Positions 1 to 9,291 are shown, numbered from the stretch's first letter. The stretch: DNA of 64,000 nt from Clostridia bacterium (GCA_030532035.1 JAUNLX010000002.1:1-64000), one strand, 5' to 3'. Numbers and translations: made by a program. Notes: generated by a model not told the origin, from the letters alone.

Positions 1-112
1 TGTAGTGTTATTAGCTGTTTGCATACTATGTAAATTTCCACTTATTTATAGCTTTGTGTGGTGTTATTAGCCGTTTGCAAACTATGTAAATTTCCAACTT
101 TTTACGCCTTTG
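1..112. repeat. Two tandem copies of a 56-bp repeat
   Basis: Positions 1-56 and 57-112 align end to end without gaps and differ at about nine positions, mostly in the last 16 bases. Both contain the core GTGTTATTAG and CTATGTAAATTTCCA. The array starts at the window edge, so more copies may lie upstream. No ORF or RNA fold explains it. I see nothing else in 113-206. Confidence 0.7.
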
Positions 113-206
113 CACAGTCTTCAGATCCGACTAAAAATATAAATCTTATAATTTCTAAAAATTGTTTTACAGTTTTACAAGTCTTTGATACTCTGCTGTA
201 AAAAGT

Positions 207-229
207 AAAGGCACTCTAAGAGTGCCTTT
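207..229 (-). terminator. Intrinsic terminator of the EF-G-like gene
   Basis: AAAGGCACTCT (207-217) pairs with AGAGTGCCTTT (219-229), just past the stop codon at 234 on the minus strand. The flanks are A/T-rich on both sides, so it may also stop rightward transcription. Confidence 0.75.
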
Positions 230-233
230 CTTT

Positions 234-2300
234 TTATTCTTCCTTATTTGCTTGTTCAATCAATTTTTGAGCTAAATTTTCTGGTAATTTTTCATATCTT
301 GCAAATTCTTTTTCATAAGAACCCTTACCTTTAGCAACCGACCTTATAAATATTGGGAAGTCTGTCAATTCTGATTCAGGTACTTCGGCAACTAAAATTT
401 GTCCGTCGCCATCTTCGTTGGGTTCCATTCCCAAAACTTTTCCACGACGCTTTGTAACATCTCCCATAACATCGCCGGTATTGGCGTCTGGTATATCTAT
501 TCTAAGTTTCATAATAGGCTCAAGAAGTACAGGAGAAGCTTTTGGAATTCCATTTTTATAAGCTAAAATAGCAGCCAGTTTGAACGCCATTTCCGATGAA
601 TCAACTGGGTGACTTGAGCCATCATAGAGCGTTGCATGTAAGCCCACCATAGGATATCCTGCAAGCACACCTTTTTCAATTGCTTCTCTCAAACCCTTTT
701 CAACTGCGGGGAAGAAATTCTTTGGAACAGCTCCACCAAAAACTTCTTCGTCAAAAACAAGTGTTTCAGAACTATCGGGAGCAAATCTTATCCAAACATC
801 GCCGAATTGACCATGTCCTCCAGATTGCTTTTTATGTCTACCTTGAACTTCAACTTTCTTTTGTATCGTCTCTCTATAAGCGATTTTCGGGCTTTCAAGC
901 ACTACTTCAACACCATATTTATTTTTGAGCTTAGATACGATATATTCCAAATGTTGTTCGCCAAGACCTGACAAAATTTGCTCTTTCGTCTCATCATTTA
1001 CTTTAAATTCCAAACAAACATCTTCCTGTAAAATTTTATTTAGTCCACCCGCAACTTTGTCTTCGTCGCCTTTTTTGGTAGATTTTACGGCAAGAGAATA
1101 CATCGGTTTAATGCGAAACATGGGCGCAAGTTTCAAATGATGTTCATTTGATGAAATTGTATCTGAGGTATTTATATTTTCTGCCTTTGTTATAATTCCT
1201 ATATCTCCAGCAACAAGCTCTTTTGTTTCCTCTGTTTTTGCGCCATGGGGATAAAATAATTTTCCGATTTTTACAGATTCATCTGTTGTCGTATTGTAAA
1301 CAGTTGTATCACTTTTTAATGTTCCAGAAATTACTTTCACATAATTTTGTTTTCCTACAAAGGGATCATAAACTGTCTTAAAACAAATTGCAGCAAGTGG
1401 TTCGGTCGGTTCAACTTTGATTTTTGTTTCATTTTCATTTTCATCATAGACCTGTTCACAGGCTTTTATTTTTGAACTGGGTGCAAGATTTATTATTCCA
1501 TATAAGAGTTCTCCGATTGCATCTAATGTTTTTCCGCTACAGCCAAAAATAGGATAAATATTACCGTTTGCTACGCCGTCTTTTAAGGCATTGTATGCTT
1601 CCTCTTCAGTAAAAGCTTCGCCGGCAAAATATCTTTCCATAAGCTCGTCAGAAGACATAGCTACCGCTTCATTGAAAATTTCACGCATGGCGTCTAATTT
1701 TGCGCTCGATGGCATATCCACCCTTACTTTTTCCCCTGAAGAATAATCAAAGGCAAGATTTTGAGCTAAATTCACAAAACACTTCACTTTTTTATCTTCA
1801 ATAAAGGGAACTACAACTGGGCAAAGTTTTGTTCCATGAGCTTCTTTTAATACATCAAAGATATTTCCAAAATTTGCTTCCGGAGCATCCACCTTAGAAA
1901 CCACAAAAAAAGTTGATAAATTCCTTTTCTTTGCATATTTGAAAGCTTTCTGGGCGCCAACATCATACTCTGGTTTCTCTGCATCTAACACAATCATCAC
2001 AGAACCAGCGGCTCTTATACCCTCTAAAAGACCGCCTTCAAAATCAAAAAGACCTGGAGTATCTATTAAATTTATTTTATGGTCTTTCCAGTTTAATGAG
2101 GCAACAGCAGAAGATAGAGAAGCTTTTCTCTTCTTTTCTTCATCTTCAAAATCCATTACTGTATTTTGTGATTCTACACTTCCCAATTTGTCGGTTGCCT
2201 TTGCGATATATAACAAAGCCTCACATAGCGTTGTTTTTCCTCGAGAAGCATGTCCCGTTATCGCAATATTTTTGATTTTGTCAGAACTAGTTGATTGCAT
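234..2300 (-). CDS. Elongation factor G-like translational GTPase
   Basis: Translation GTPase with the EF-G domain order: G domain (G1 GHASRGKT at about residues 16-23, G3 DTPGL at 80-84, G4 SKVD), beta barrel, and the ribosomal S5-like and C-terminal EF-G domains. The length, 688 residues, is close to EF-G. It is not the housekeeping EF-G type: the residue after DTPG, normally the catalytic histidine in EF-G and EF-Tu, is Leu84, and NKxD is SKVD. This resembles the 'EF-G-like' (FusA2-type) paralogues whose role is unsettled. The start is set at 2300 because GGAGGG lies just upstream; an in-frame ATG at 2315 overlaps that Shine-Dalgarno and is rejected. It stands alone, divergent from the epimerase. 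Confidence 0.85.
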   Translation of the reverse strand: MQSTSSDKIKNIAITGHASRGKTTLCEALLYIAKATDKLGSVESQNTVMDFEDEEKKRKASLSSAVASLNWKDHKINLIDTPGLFDFEGGLLEGIRAAGSVMIVLDAEKPEYDVGAQKAFKYAKKRNLSTFFVVSKVDAPEANFGNIFDVLKEAHGTKLCPVVVPFIEDKKVKCFVNLAQNLAFDYSSGEKVRVDMPSSAKLDAMREIFNEAVAMSSDELMERYFAGEAFTEEEAYNALKDGVANGNIYPIFGCSGKTLDAIGELLYGIINLAPSSKIKACEQVYDENENETKIKVEPTEPLAAICFKTVYDPFVGKQNYVKVISGTLKSDTTVYNTTTDESVKIGKLFYPHGAKTEETKELVAGDIGIITKAENINTSDTISSNEHHLKLAPMFRIKPMYSLAVKSTKKGDEDKVAGGLNKILQEDVCLEFKVNDETKEQILSGLGEQHLEYIVSKLKNKYGVEVVLESPKIAYRETIQKKVEVQGRHKKQSGGHGQFGDVWIRFAPDSSETLVFDEEVFGGAVPKNFFPAVEKGLREAIEKGVLAGYPMVGLHATLYDGSSHPVDSSEMAFKLAAILAYKNGIPKASPVLLEPIMKLRIDIPDANTGDVMGDVTKRRGKVLGMEPNEDGDGQILVAEVPESELTDFPIFIRSVAKGKGSYEKEFARYEKLPENLAQKLIEQANKEE

Positions 2301-2538
2301 TTTTACCCTCCACAAAAAATTTATATTTCACGCATAATGCGTCTATTTACTTAATTAAATGTAAACAAATTATATTTTATCAAAGTGCCCTTTGTTGAAA
2401 ATACATAAATACTTTTCAATTCTATCATAGTTTTTAAGCGTATTCAATAACTTGATAGGGGGTGTCAATTTTAATTTATTAACTAACAGTAAAATTTCAT
2501 CAAATTGAACAAAAACCGCTCTCAAAAAGCGACAAAAT

Positions 2539-2569
2539 ATTTGACTTTCGTCAAATTTCAGAATAAAAT
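2539..2569 (+). promoter_or_regulatory. Promoter of the epimerase gene with an overlapping palindromic operator
   Basis: TTGACT (2541-2546), a 17-bp spacer and TAAAAT (2564-2569) form a sigma-A-type promoter. The -35 box sits inside a perfect inverted repeat, ATTTGAC-TTTC-GTCAAAT (2539-2556), placed where a repressor would block polymerase. The rest of the 326-bp gap 2301-2626 is AT-rich and also holds ACGCATAATGCGT (2330-2342) in the leader of the leftward gene; no gene is seen in it. Confidence 0.5.
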
Positions 2570-2626
2570 AGTTCTTAACTTTCGCATTATTTTATACGAA
2601 AAAGACTATTTTAAAGGAGAGAGATT

Positions 2627-3661
2627 ATGAAGGTATTTATGATCGGCGGAACTGGCTTACTCGGTTCAGAAGCCGCAAGAATCTTCATCGAAAGAGGACA
2701 CTCTGTTAAATCAGTTGCACTTCCTCCACTTCCCGAGGGTGCTCCAATTCCAAAGGAAATGGAACTTACTTTTTGCGATATTAACAAAGCAACCGATGAA
2801 GAAGTTAAAGAAATGATGAAAGGTTGCGATTGCTTCGTTTTCGCAGCAGGCGTTGACGAAAGAGTTCCTTTCCCACCACCCGTATATGCAGCTTATGAAA
2901 AATTCAACATTGCTCCTCTCAGAAGACTTCTCCCAATTTGTAAAGAAGTTGGTATGAAGAAAGCTGTTATTTTGGGCTCATATTTTGCATATCTTGCAAA
3001 AGAAAGACCCGACATGAAGCTCACTGAAAAGCACCCCTATATCAGAAGCAGAATTGATCAGGAAGAAACTGCATTCTCTTTTGCAGATGAAAATTTCGAT
3101 GTTTCAGTACTTGAACTCCCATACATTTTCGGAACACAACCTGGCCGTAGACCTGTTTGGGTTATCTTGATTGAGCAACTTGAAAGCATGGATAAATTCC
3201 CAGCAACATTCTACCCCAAAGGTGGAACAGCAATGCTTACAGTTAGACAAGTTGGTGAAGCTATCGTTGGAGCTGCCGAAAGATCTACTGGTGCTAAAGC
3301 ATGGCCTATCAGCTGTTACAACCTTACATGGAGAGAATTCCTCGCTATCGTTTATGATGCAAGAGGAATGGGAAGAGACAGAAAAATTATCGATGTTCCT
3401 CCAATAATGTTCAAAATGTTTGGTCTTTATATGCGTAAACAATATAAAGATGAAAATGTTCAAGGTGGTATCGACCCAGTTGGTCTTGCAGACATCATGG
3501 ATATGAATCTCTTTATTGATACAAAATACAGCTATAAAGATTTAGGCGTAACTGAAGATGACATCGAATCTGCTATCTTTGATTCAATCAAACTCAGCGT
3601 TGACGCTCACAAAGGAAATGTTAATCTTATTGATATGGCTGGCGAAGAGAGCAAAAAATAA
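2627..3661 (+). CDS. NAD-dependent epimerase/dehydratase-like protein (extended SDR fold)
   Basis: The N-terminus MKVFMIGGTGLLGSEAARIF carries the Rossmann GxxGxxG motif for NAD(P), followed by the acidic end of beta-2 and a hydrophobic strand FVFAAG typical of extended short-chain dehydrogenases. 344 residues is a usual length. The canonical active-site YxxxK is not clear: the segment in that place reads YIRSR, so catalysis may be altered or the protein may be an NmrA-like NAD(P) sensor. The substrate is unknown. Start chosen at ATG 2627 behind AAAGGAGAGAG. It is monocistronic, with its own operator-containing promoter and a terminator immediately after it. Codon use looks more C-ending than in neighbours (CTC, ATC, TTC), as often seen in highly expressed genes. 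Confidence 0.75.
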   Translation: MKVFMIGGTGLLGSEAARIFIERGHSVKSVALPPLPEGAPIPKEMELTFCDINKATDEEVKEMMKGCDCFVFAAGVDERVPFPPPVYAAYEKFNIAPLRRLLPICKEVGMKKAVILGSYFAYLAKERPDMKLTEKHPYIRSRIDQEETAFSFADENFDVSVLELPYIFGTQPGRRPVWVILIEQLESMDKFPATFYPKGGTAMLTVRQVGEAIVGAAERSTGAKAWPISCYNLTWREFLAIVYDARGMGRDRKIIDVPPIMFKMFGLYMRKQYKDENVQGGIDPVGLADIMDMNLFIDTKYSYKDLGVTEDDIESAIFDSIKLSVDAHKGNVNLIDMAGEESKK

Positions 3662-3676
3662 GTTAAATCTTAAATT

Positions 3677-3704
3677 AGAGAGAACGATTTTCGTTCTCTC
3701 TTTT
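3677..3704 (+). terminator. Terminator of the epimerase gene
   Basis: AGAGAGAACGA (3677-3687) pairs with TCGTTCTCTCT (3691-3701), 3-nt loop, followed by TTTTCTTTTT. Confidence 0.85.
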
Positions 3705-3766
3705 CTTTTTGTATTGTTTTTAACAGAGCGATGTTATAGAATAAAGTTAAGAATAAGGAGGTTTTT

Positions 3767-4486
3767 ATGAATACATCTTTTGAATATCGACTGGCTAGTA
3801 GAAAAGCCTTAGATGGCAAATGGCCTTTATCTGTTGCTTTTGTTTTCATCTGTAATCTTTTCGGTGCCCAAAGCTTACCGTCTATCCCAAATTTCAATTT
3901 ACAACACGATTTAGACAATTTAGGACTTTGGCCCGAAAATTTGCAAGCTACTTCATATCAAGGATTCTCTATATTTTTAATTGTCCTTGCAATTTTATCA
4001 ATTATTTTAGGTTCAACTTTGAGAATAGGGCTTTCAAAATATTTTATAGCTTTACACGACGGAAAAGACCCATCATTTAAAACAATAACCGAACCTTTTT
4101 CAGGTCAATTTGTACAAGCGGTAATCGCAAAAATCGTTATTTCCATTATTGTTTATATCGGTTTATTTCTATTCATTATACCTGGAATAATAGCTTTATA
4201 CGGATTGTTTCTTACTCCTTATTTAATGGCAGACGATCCTAAACTCAGTGCAATTGATGCCATAAAAAAATCCTGGGAACTTATGAAAGGTAAAAAAGGA
4301 AAGCTCTTTGTTTTACATCTTTCTTTCTTAGGATGGTTCTTGTTGTCGGCTGTACTTGTTTGGACTATTATTGCTCCATTAGCTTTTGCAACATATGTTG
4401 AATCTGCAGGAGCCGCTTTCTATTTAGATGCAGTAGGCGAGCCTCTGGATAAAAATCAACCTATAGACATAGAGATAAAAGATTAA
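3767..4486 (+). CDS. DUF975-family integral membrane protein
   Basis: 239-residue polytopic membrane protein. Hydrophobic segments lie near residues 20-35, 65-90, 115-150 and 185-215. The sequence after the third segment, PGIIALYGLFLTPYLMADDP then a KKSWELMKGKKGKLFVLHLSF block, matches the layout of DUF975 proteins (membrane segment, then SxxLMKGxKxxLFxLxLSFxxW). The N-terminal RLASRKALDGKWPLSVA also fits that family. No enzymatic motif is visible and the function of the family is unknown. Start ATG 3767 has AAGGAGG at the right spacing. It is monocistronic between two terminators. Confidence 0.7.
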   Translation: MNTSFEYRLASRKALDGKWPLSVAFVFICNLFGAQSLPSIPNFNLQHDLDNLGLWPENLQATSYQGFSIFLIVLAILSIILGSTLRIGLSKYFIALHDGKDPSFKTITEPFSGQFVQAVIAKIVISIIVYIGLFLFIIPGIIALYGLFLTPYLMADDPKLSAIDAIKKSWELMKGKKGKLFVLHLSFLGWFLLSAVLVWTIIAPLAFATYVESAGAAFYLDAVGEPLDKNQPIDIEIKD

Positions 4487-4490
4487 ATAA

Positions 4491-4522
4491 AAAATCGGTG
4501 TGAAATATTTCACACCGATTTT
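4491..4522. terminator. Bidirectional terminator between DUF975 gene and aspS
   Basis: A perfect palindrome, AAAATCGGTGTGAAAT followed directly by its complement, is flanked by A-runs and T-runs. It serves both convergent genes. Confidence 0.9.
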
Positions 4523-4527
4523 ATTTT

Positions 4528-6297
4528 TTATTTCTTTTCGGAAATTTTAATTCCCAATTCTTCTAATTGTTCTTCTGAAATCTGTGACGGGCAGTCTGTC
4601 ATGGCTTCAGTTGCATTTTGTAATTTAGGATAAGCAATTACCTCTCGCAAGCTATCTAAATTTAACATTTGCATAACTAATCTATCGAGGCCAAGTCCAA
4701 TTCCTCCATGTGGTGGTGCACCATAGCGAAAGGCCTCTAACAAAAACCCAAATTTTTCTGTATATTCTTCCTCACTCATTCCAAGCAAAGTAAAGATTTT
4801 GTTTTGAAGCTCTGGGTCAGTTATTCTTATCGATCCGCTCGCAATTTCCACGCCGTCAATGACTAAATCATAGGCGCGTGCTTTAAGAGTTCCCTTATCG
4901 CATTCAAGTAAATTTTCATCGGGTAAAAGTTTAGGGCAAGTAAAGGGATGATGAGCGGCTTCATATTCTCCGTCATCATTGAGTTCAAAGAAAGGAAACT
5001 CTGTAACCCAAAGAGCCTGCACTTCATCTTTATAAAGATTCATTTTTTTCGCAATGAGAGTGCGCAAATATCCAAGAATAGACAGAGCAAGAGATTTTGA
5101 CATATCACTCACAATCAAGATTACATCTGATTTTGATGCCTCTGTTTTAGAAATAAATTCTTCTAATTTGCCCTCTGTTAAAAATTTAGCAAAGGGAGAA
5201 GAAACCTCTCCATTTTCATCTATTCTTATAAAAGCAAGACCTTTAGCCCCAATCCCCTTAAGCTCAGTTTCAATTTTACTAATTTCTTTTCGAGATAAAG
5301 CATCATATCCGTTTGGAACTTTTATAGCTCCTACTAATCCTGTATCCACTGTATTCTCAAATACGCCAAAACCGCAGTTTTTAGATATATCTGTCAAATT
5401 GATAATTTCTAAATCATATCTTAAATCAGGTTTGTCCGTTCCATATTTTGAGATACATTCATCATAAGTCAGGCGTTTTAATGGCAATTTAATTTCTTTA
5501 TTTAATATTTCTCTGTATAGAGTTTGAATAAATCCCTCTATGAGAGACATTATATCCTGCTCTTTTACAAAAGACATTTCGACATCAATTTGAGTAAATT
5601 CAGGTTGCCTATCCGCTCTTAAATCTTCATCTCTGAAACATCTTGCTATCTGCATATATCTATCAAATCCTGCAACCATGGAAAGCTGTTTATATAATTG
5701 CGGAGATTGTGGCAACGCATAGAAACTACCTTTATGTAATCTTGAAGGAACAACAAAATCTCGTGCTCCTTCTGGTGTAGATTTAATCATCATTGGTGTT
5801 TCTATTTCGATAAATCCGTTTTTATCAAAATAGTCACGAGTTATTTTCGCTATCTTATGTCGCTTTATTAAATTTTGTTTTAGAGATGGTCTTCTCAAAT
5901 CTAAATATCTGTATTTAAGTCTTGTATTTTCTGAAGCCTTTGTGTCATCAGTTATTTCAAATGGCGGAACATCAGATTTATTTAAAATTTTAATTGTTTC
6001 AACATCTAATTCAATATCTCCTGTTGGGATATTGGGATTTTTAGAAGAACGCTCTCTTATGGTCCCGGTAGCATAAATAACAAATTCTTGACGCAGTTTC
6101 AGGGCAATTTCAAAGACTTCTCTCGGGGTATTGTCTCCAAAAGAAAGTTGCAAAACCCCACTTCTATCTCGGAGATCTACAAAAACTAAATTGCCAAGGT
6201 CTCTTTGCTTTGCCACCCAACCATAGACGGCAGTTTTTTTTCCTATATCCGATGAATTAAATTCACCGAGATATTTTTCTCTGTCTTCGTACATCAT
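4528..6297 (-). CDS. aspS: Aspartyl-tRNA synthetase
   Basis: Class II synthetase that charges tRNA-Asp with aspartate. 589 residues, the full bacterial length. In order: N-terminal OB-fold anticodon-binding domain (about 1-110), class II core with motif 2 FRDEDLRADRQPEFTQ (about 218-233), the inserted bacterial GAD domain (about 290-420), and motif 3 GGIGLGLDRLVM at 531-542. The start codon overlaps the hisS stop as ATGATG/TGA (6294-6297), so the two are translationally coupled. It is the last gene of the prfA operon and is followed by the palindromic terminator. Whether the enzyme also charges tRNA-Asn cannot be told from this window. Confidence 0.97.
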   Translation of the reverse strand: MMYEDREKYLGEFNSSDIGKKTAVYGWVAKQRDLGNLVFVDLRDRSGVLQLSFGDNTPREVFEIALKLRQEFVIYATGTIRERSSKNPNIPTGDIELDVETIKILNKSDVPPFEITDDTKASENTRLKYRYLDLRRPSLKQNLIKRHKIAKITRDYFDKNGFIEIETPMMIKSTPEGARDFVVPSRLHKGSFYALPQSPQLYKQLSMVAGFDRYMQIARCFRDEDLRADRQPEFTQIDVEMSFVKEQDIMSLIEGFIQTLYREILNKEIKLPLKRLTYDECISKYGTDKPDLRYDLEIINLTDISKNCGFGVFENTVDTGLVGAIKVPNGYDALSRKEISKIETELKGIGAKGLAFIRIDENGEVSSPFAKFLTEGKLEEFISKTEASKSDVILIVSDMSKSLALSILGYLRTLIAKKMNLYKDEVQALWVTEFPFFELNDDGEYEAAHHPFTCPKLLPDENLLECDKGTLKARAYDLVIDGVEIASGSIRITDPELQNKIFTLLGMSEEEYTEKFGFLLEAFRYGAPPHGGIGLGLDRLVMQMLNLDSLREVIAYPKLQNATEAMTDCPSQISEEQLEELGIKISEKK

Positions 6298-7559
6298 AAG
6301 ATATCCATCGCCTCGCTTAAAATGTTATGAAAAGCAACTTCTCGCTCTTCTTTAGTCTGTATATTTTTTATCGTTGCCTTTCCCTGTTTTATTTCATCCT
6401 CTCCGATGACAAGCAGGTTCTTTGCTTCAATTTTATAAGCTAATTTCATCTGTCCCTTTAATGCGCGTGCATTTAAATCAATCTGTGTAGAAATACCTTG
6501 CCCGCGAAAATCATTTGCAAGTTTTATAGCAAATGCTTTTGGCTCTTCACCGATATATGCGATGAATAGATCGCACTCGTCTTCTTTTGGAATTTCAAAT
6601 TTATTTTCTTTGAGTAAAAGCAAAAATCTTTCCATTCCCATGGCAAAGCCCAAAGCCGGTATTTGTTTGTCTCCTATCGCACAGGAAAGACTGTCATATC
6701 TACCGCCTCCAAGAACCGTAGATTTTGCTCCAATTTCTCCCGACACAAATTCAAAAACTACACCGTTATAATAATCAAGTCCTCTGACGATTGAAGAATC
6801 TATAATATAGTCAATTTCCATATTTTGAAGATATCTTTCCAATGACGATAAATCTGTTTTACATTTTTCACAGAGATAGTCTGTTATTTTTGGTGCATCT
6901 TTCACTAATTTTTCACACTCATGATTTTTACAATCTAAAATTCTGAGCGGATTTTTGTCTAATCTTGTTTTACAATCATCACATAGACTGTCAATGTGTT
7001 TTTCAAAATACTCAACTAAAGCTTTTTTGTAATTGGGTCTACAATCAGAACAGCCTATCGAATTTATACGAAGTTCTATATCTTCAATGTCGAAATAATC
7101 AAAAATACTATTTGCCAACGAAATTATTTCAGCATCTGCGCTAACATCTTCTGCTCCCAGACATTCTACTCCAAATTGATGAAATTCTCGAAGCCTTCCG
7201 GTTTGTGGACGCTCGTATCTATAGCAGGTTATATTATAAAAATATTTTTCTGGCAAAATTTGATTGAATAAACCATGCTCTAAAAAAGCTCTCATAACTC
7301 CCGCTGTTCCCTCTGGTCTCAGCGTAAGACTTCTGTCAGATTTGTCATTGAAAGTATACATTTCTTTTGTTACAACATCACTTGTTTCACCGACAGAACG
7401 AGCAAAAAGCTCCGTATGTTCAAAAACTGGTAGCATAATTTCCCTATATCCGAAAGTATTAGCAATATCGGATATAAGAGCCTCTACAAATCTAAATTTA
7501 GACGCTTCTTCGGGCAGTAAATCGACAGTACCCTTGACCGCCTTTGTCAATAATTTCAT
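6294..7559 (-). CDS. hisS: Histidyl-tRNA synthetase
   Basis: Class II synthetase, 421 residues, usual length. Visible signatures: motif 1 region GTVDLLPEEA, motif 2 TCYRYERPQTGRLREFHQFG, histidine-specific motif RGLDYYNGVVFE, motif 3 GFAMGMERFLLLL, and a C-terminal anticodon-binding domain. Between motif 2 and the histidine motif it carries a run of CxxC-type pairs (CSDC, CDDC, CEKC) that could bind zinc, as in many clostridial HisRS proteins. Start 7559 has GGAGATAAT ahead of ATG and overlaps the previous stop as ATGA. It sits in the prfA-aspS operon. Confidence 0.97.
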   Translation of the reverse strand: MKLLTKAVKGTVDLLPEEASKFRFVEALISDIANTFGYREIMLPVFEHTELFARSVGETSDVVTKEMYTFNDKSDRSLTLRPEGTAGVMRAFLEHGLFNQILPEKYFYNITCYRYERPQTGRLREFHQFGVECLGAEDVSADAEIISLANSIFDYFDIEDIELRINSIGCSDCRPNYKKALVEYFEKHIDSLCDDCKTRLDKNPLRILDCKNHECEKLVKDAPKITDYLCEKCKTDLSSLERYLQNMEIDYIIDSSIVRGLDYYNGVVFEFVSGEIGAKSTVLGGGRYDSLSCAIGDKQIPALGFAMGMERFLLLLKENKFEIPKEDECDLFIAYIGEEPKAFAIKLANDFRGQGISTQIDLNARALKGQMKLAYKIEAKNLLVIGEDEIKQGKATIKNIQTKEEREVAFHNILSEAMDIL

Positions 7560-7897
7560 ATTATCTCCAATATCATATAAATAATTACAATCACAACAAA
7601 TATTATAGCAAAAAAGGCTGTGCCAGCAATTGAAAGCTTTTTAAACTTTTTTCTTTTATTATTAAGTGCACAATCAGAGCAAATGGTTTCTGAATTTTTA
7701 GGCAAAAACTTCTCCTGGCAAATTTCACAAGTTTCATATTCAGACGCAAGCTCAAAAAGTTCTGCTTTGTCCTTTTTCGCTTCAGTGATAAATTCCTCCC
7801 AATTATCAGTGTCAGATTTCTTAAGCATAACATCTACCTGTGTTTGCATAAGCTCTTTTAATTGTTCTAATTCTTCTTTAGTATTTTGTTGACTCAT
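7556..7897 (-). CDS. Small zinc-ribbon membrane protein, function unknown
   Basis: 113 residues. A helical, Glu/Lys-rich N-terminus (about 1-55) is followed by CEICQEKF...CSDC, which can form one four-cysteine zinc ribbon (about 58-76), a basic stretch NKRKKFKK, and a single C-terminal membrane segment (about 88-113), so the bulk probably faces the cytoplasm. I do not recognise a named family. It overlaps the stop of the aminopeptidase gene by 4 bases (ATGA) and the start of hisS by 4, so it is a genuine member of the operon and probably co-translated. Its position between a peptidase and tRNA synthetases does not reveal a role. Confidence 0.75.
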   Translation of the reverse strand: MSQQNTKEELEQLKELMQTQVDVMLKKSDTDNWEEFITEAKKDKAELFELASEYETCEICQEKFLPKNSETICSDCALNNKRKKFKKLSIAGTAFFAIIFVVIVIIYMILEII

Positions 7898-9291
7898 TTT
7901 TCAGCTTTGAAATACTCATAGAAGCCACGGAAAGCCATATATACATCTAATTTTGAAACTACTTCAAATGGCGAATGCATAGAGAGCACTGGAACACCGA
8001 CATCGACAACATCGACATTTAAGTTAGCTATGTATTTAGCCACTGTTCCGCCTCCGCCAAGATCAACTTTTCCAAGCTCACCAGTCTGCCAACGCACTTC
8101 ATTTTTATCAAAAATATTTATTACATAACCCATATATTCAGCGCTGGCGTCTGAAGTTCCACTTTTTCCGCCTCCGCCGGTATATTTTGTTATTACAATT
8201 CCTCTATTAATATAAGAAGAATTTTTCTTTTCCATAACATCGGGGAAAGTTGGATCAAAAGCTGAATTTACATCTGCAGAAAGACAGGTAGATTTAGACA
8301 AAACCTCTCCAGCGGAAAGTCCATTTTCCTTTGCTATTTCATCAATAAAATAATACATAAACAGAGATTTCATTCCCGTATTTCCATCGCTTCCGATTTC
8401 CTCTTTATCGGCAAGCATAGTAATGCAGGTATATTCTGGATTTTCTAAATGCAGTATTGCTTCCAGTGCAGGATAAGCACAAACTCTGTCGTCGTGTCCA
8501 TATCCGCCAATCATACTTCTGTCAAAGCCTATATCACGCACTTCAAAAGCGGGAACTAAACAGAGTTCGGCTCTTAAGAAATCTTTTTCCGTTATATCGT
8601 ATTTTTCATTGAGTATTTTCAATATATTTAATTTAACAAGTTCTGTTTCTTCTTCGTCTACATTGAGAGGACGACTGCCAATTACAATATTTAGCTCCTC
8701 TCCTTTAATTCCCTCAGAAAGTTTTCTCTTCATCTGCTCCTGTCCTAAATGTGGGAGCAAATCTGTAATTACAAATTGTGGATCGTCTTTATCTTCACCA
8801 ATGTTGATGTCAATTTCCGACAAATCTTCTCTGATTATTTTTCCATGTAAAGATAGTGGAATAGTCGTCCACTGATATTTTTTTATTCCGCCATAATAAT
8901 GTGTTTTAAATAAAGCTATTTGGCTATCTTCATAAATGGGACTCGGCTTTAAATCTATTCTCGGAGAATCTATATGTGCCGCAGAAATTTTAACTCCATT
9001 TTCAAGAGAGTTGCTTCCAAAGACACAGAGCATCAATGATTTTCCACGATTTTTCAAATATACTTTATCTCCTGGAAAATAAGATTTATTTTTATCAAAT
9101 TCTGTAAAGCCGGCTTCTTTTGCCTTTATTTCAGCTAAATCACAGATCTCACGCTCGGTCTTTGCTTTTTGTAAAAAATCTTTGTATGGTTCACAGAATT
9201 CGTCTGCTTTTTCTATAACTTTACCCTCAGTCGTATTGCAAATGTGTTTGCTTTCATAAAAAAGTTTTGATTTTAATTCTTTAGTATCCAT
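7894..9291 (-). CDS. M18-family zinc aminopeptidase
   Basis: Cytosolic metallo-aminopeptidase of the M18 (aminopeptidase I / ApeA-like) family, 465 residues. Family motifs are visible in order: AAHIDSPRIDLKP (metal-binding His), a central GYGHDDRVCAYPALEA (Asp that bridges the metals), DKEEIGSDGNTGMKS (catalytic Glu pair), DVNSAFDPTFPD and the C-terminal SMHSPFEVVSK (last metal His). All look intact. It trims N-terminal residues from peptides. Start 9291 has GGAGGAAAAA ahead of ATG and lies inside the end of the sua5-coaE gene, an 11-base overlap. Confidence 0.93.
   Translation of the reverse strand: MDTKELKSKLFYESKHICNTTEGKVIEKADEFCEPYKDFLQKAKTEREICDLAEIKAKEAGFTEFDKNKSYFPGDKVYLKNRGKSLMLCVFGSNSLENGVKISAAHIDSPRIDLKPSPIYEDSQIALFKTHYYGGIKKYQWTTIPLSLHGKIIREDLSEIDINIGEDKDDPQFVITDLLPHLGQEQMKRKLSEGIKGEELNIVIGSRPLNVDEEETELVKLNILKILNEKYDITEKDFLRAELCLVPAFEVRDIGFDRSMIGGYGHDDRVCAYPALEAILHLENPEYTCITMLADKEEIGSDGNTGMKSLFMYYFIDEIAKENGLSAGEVLSKSTCLSADVNSAFDPTFPDVMEKKNSSYINRGIVITKYTGGGGKSGTSDASAEYMGYVINIFDKNEVRWQTGELGKVDLGGGGTVAKYIANLNVDVVDVGVPVLSMHSPFEVVSKLDVYMAFRGFYEYFKAEK

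Noticed and set aside
6840..7060. Cysteine-rich insertion in HisRS as a fused foreign zinc domain
   Set aside because: Similar cysteine pairs occur in many clostridial HisRS proteins; treated as family variation.
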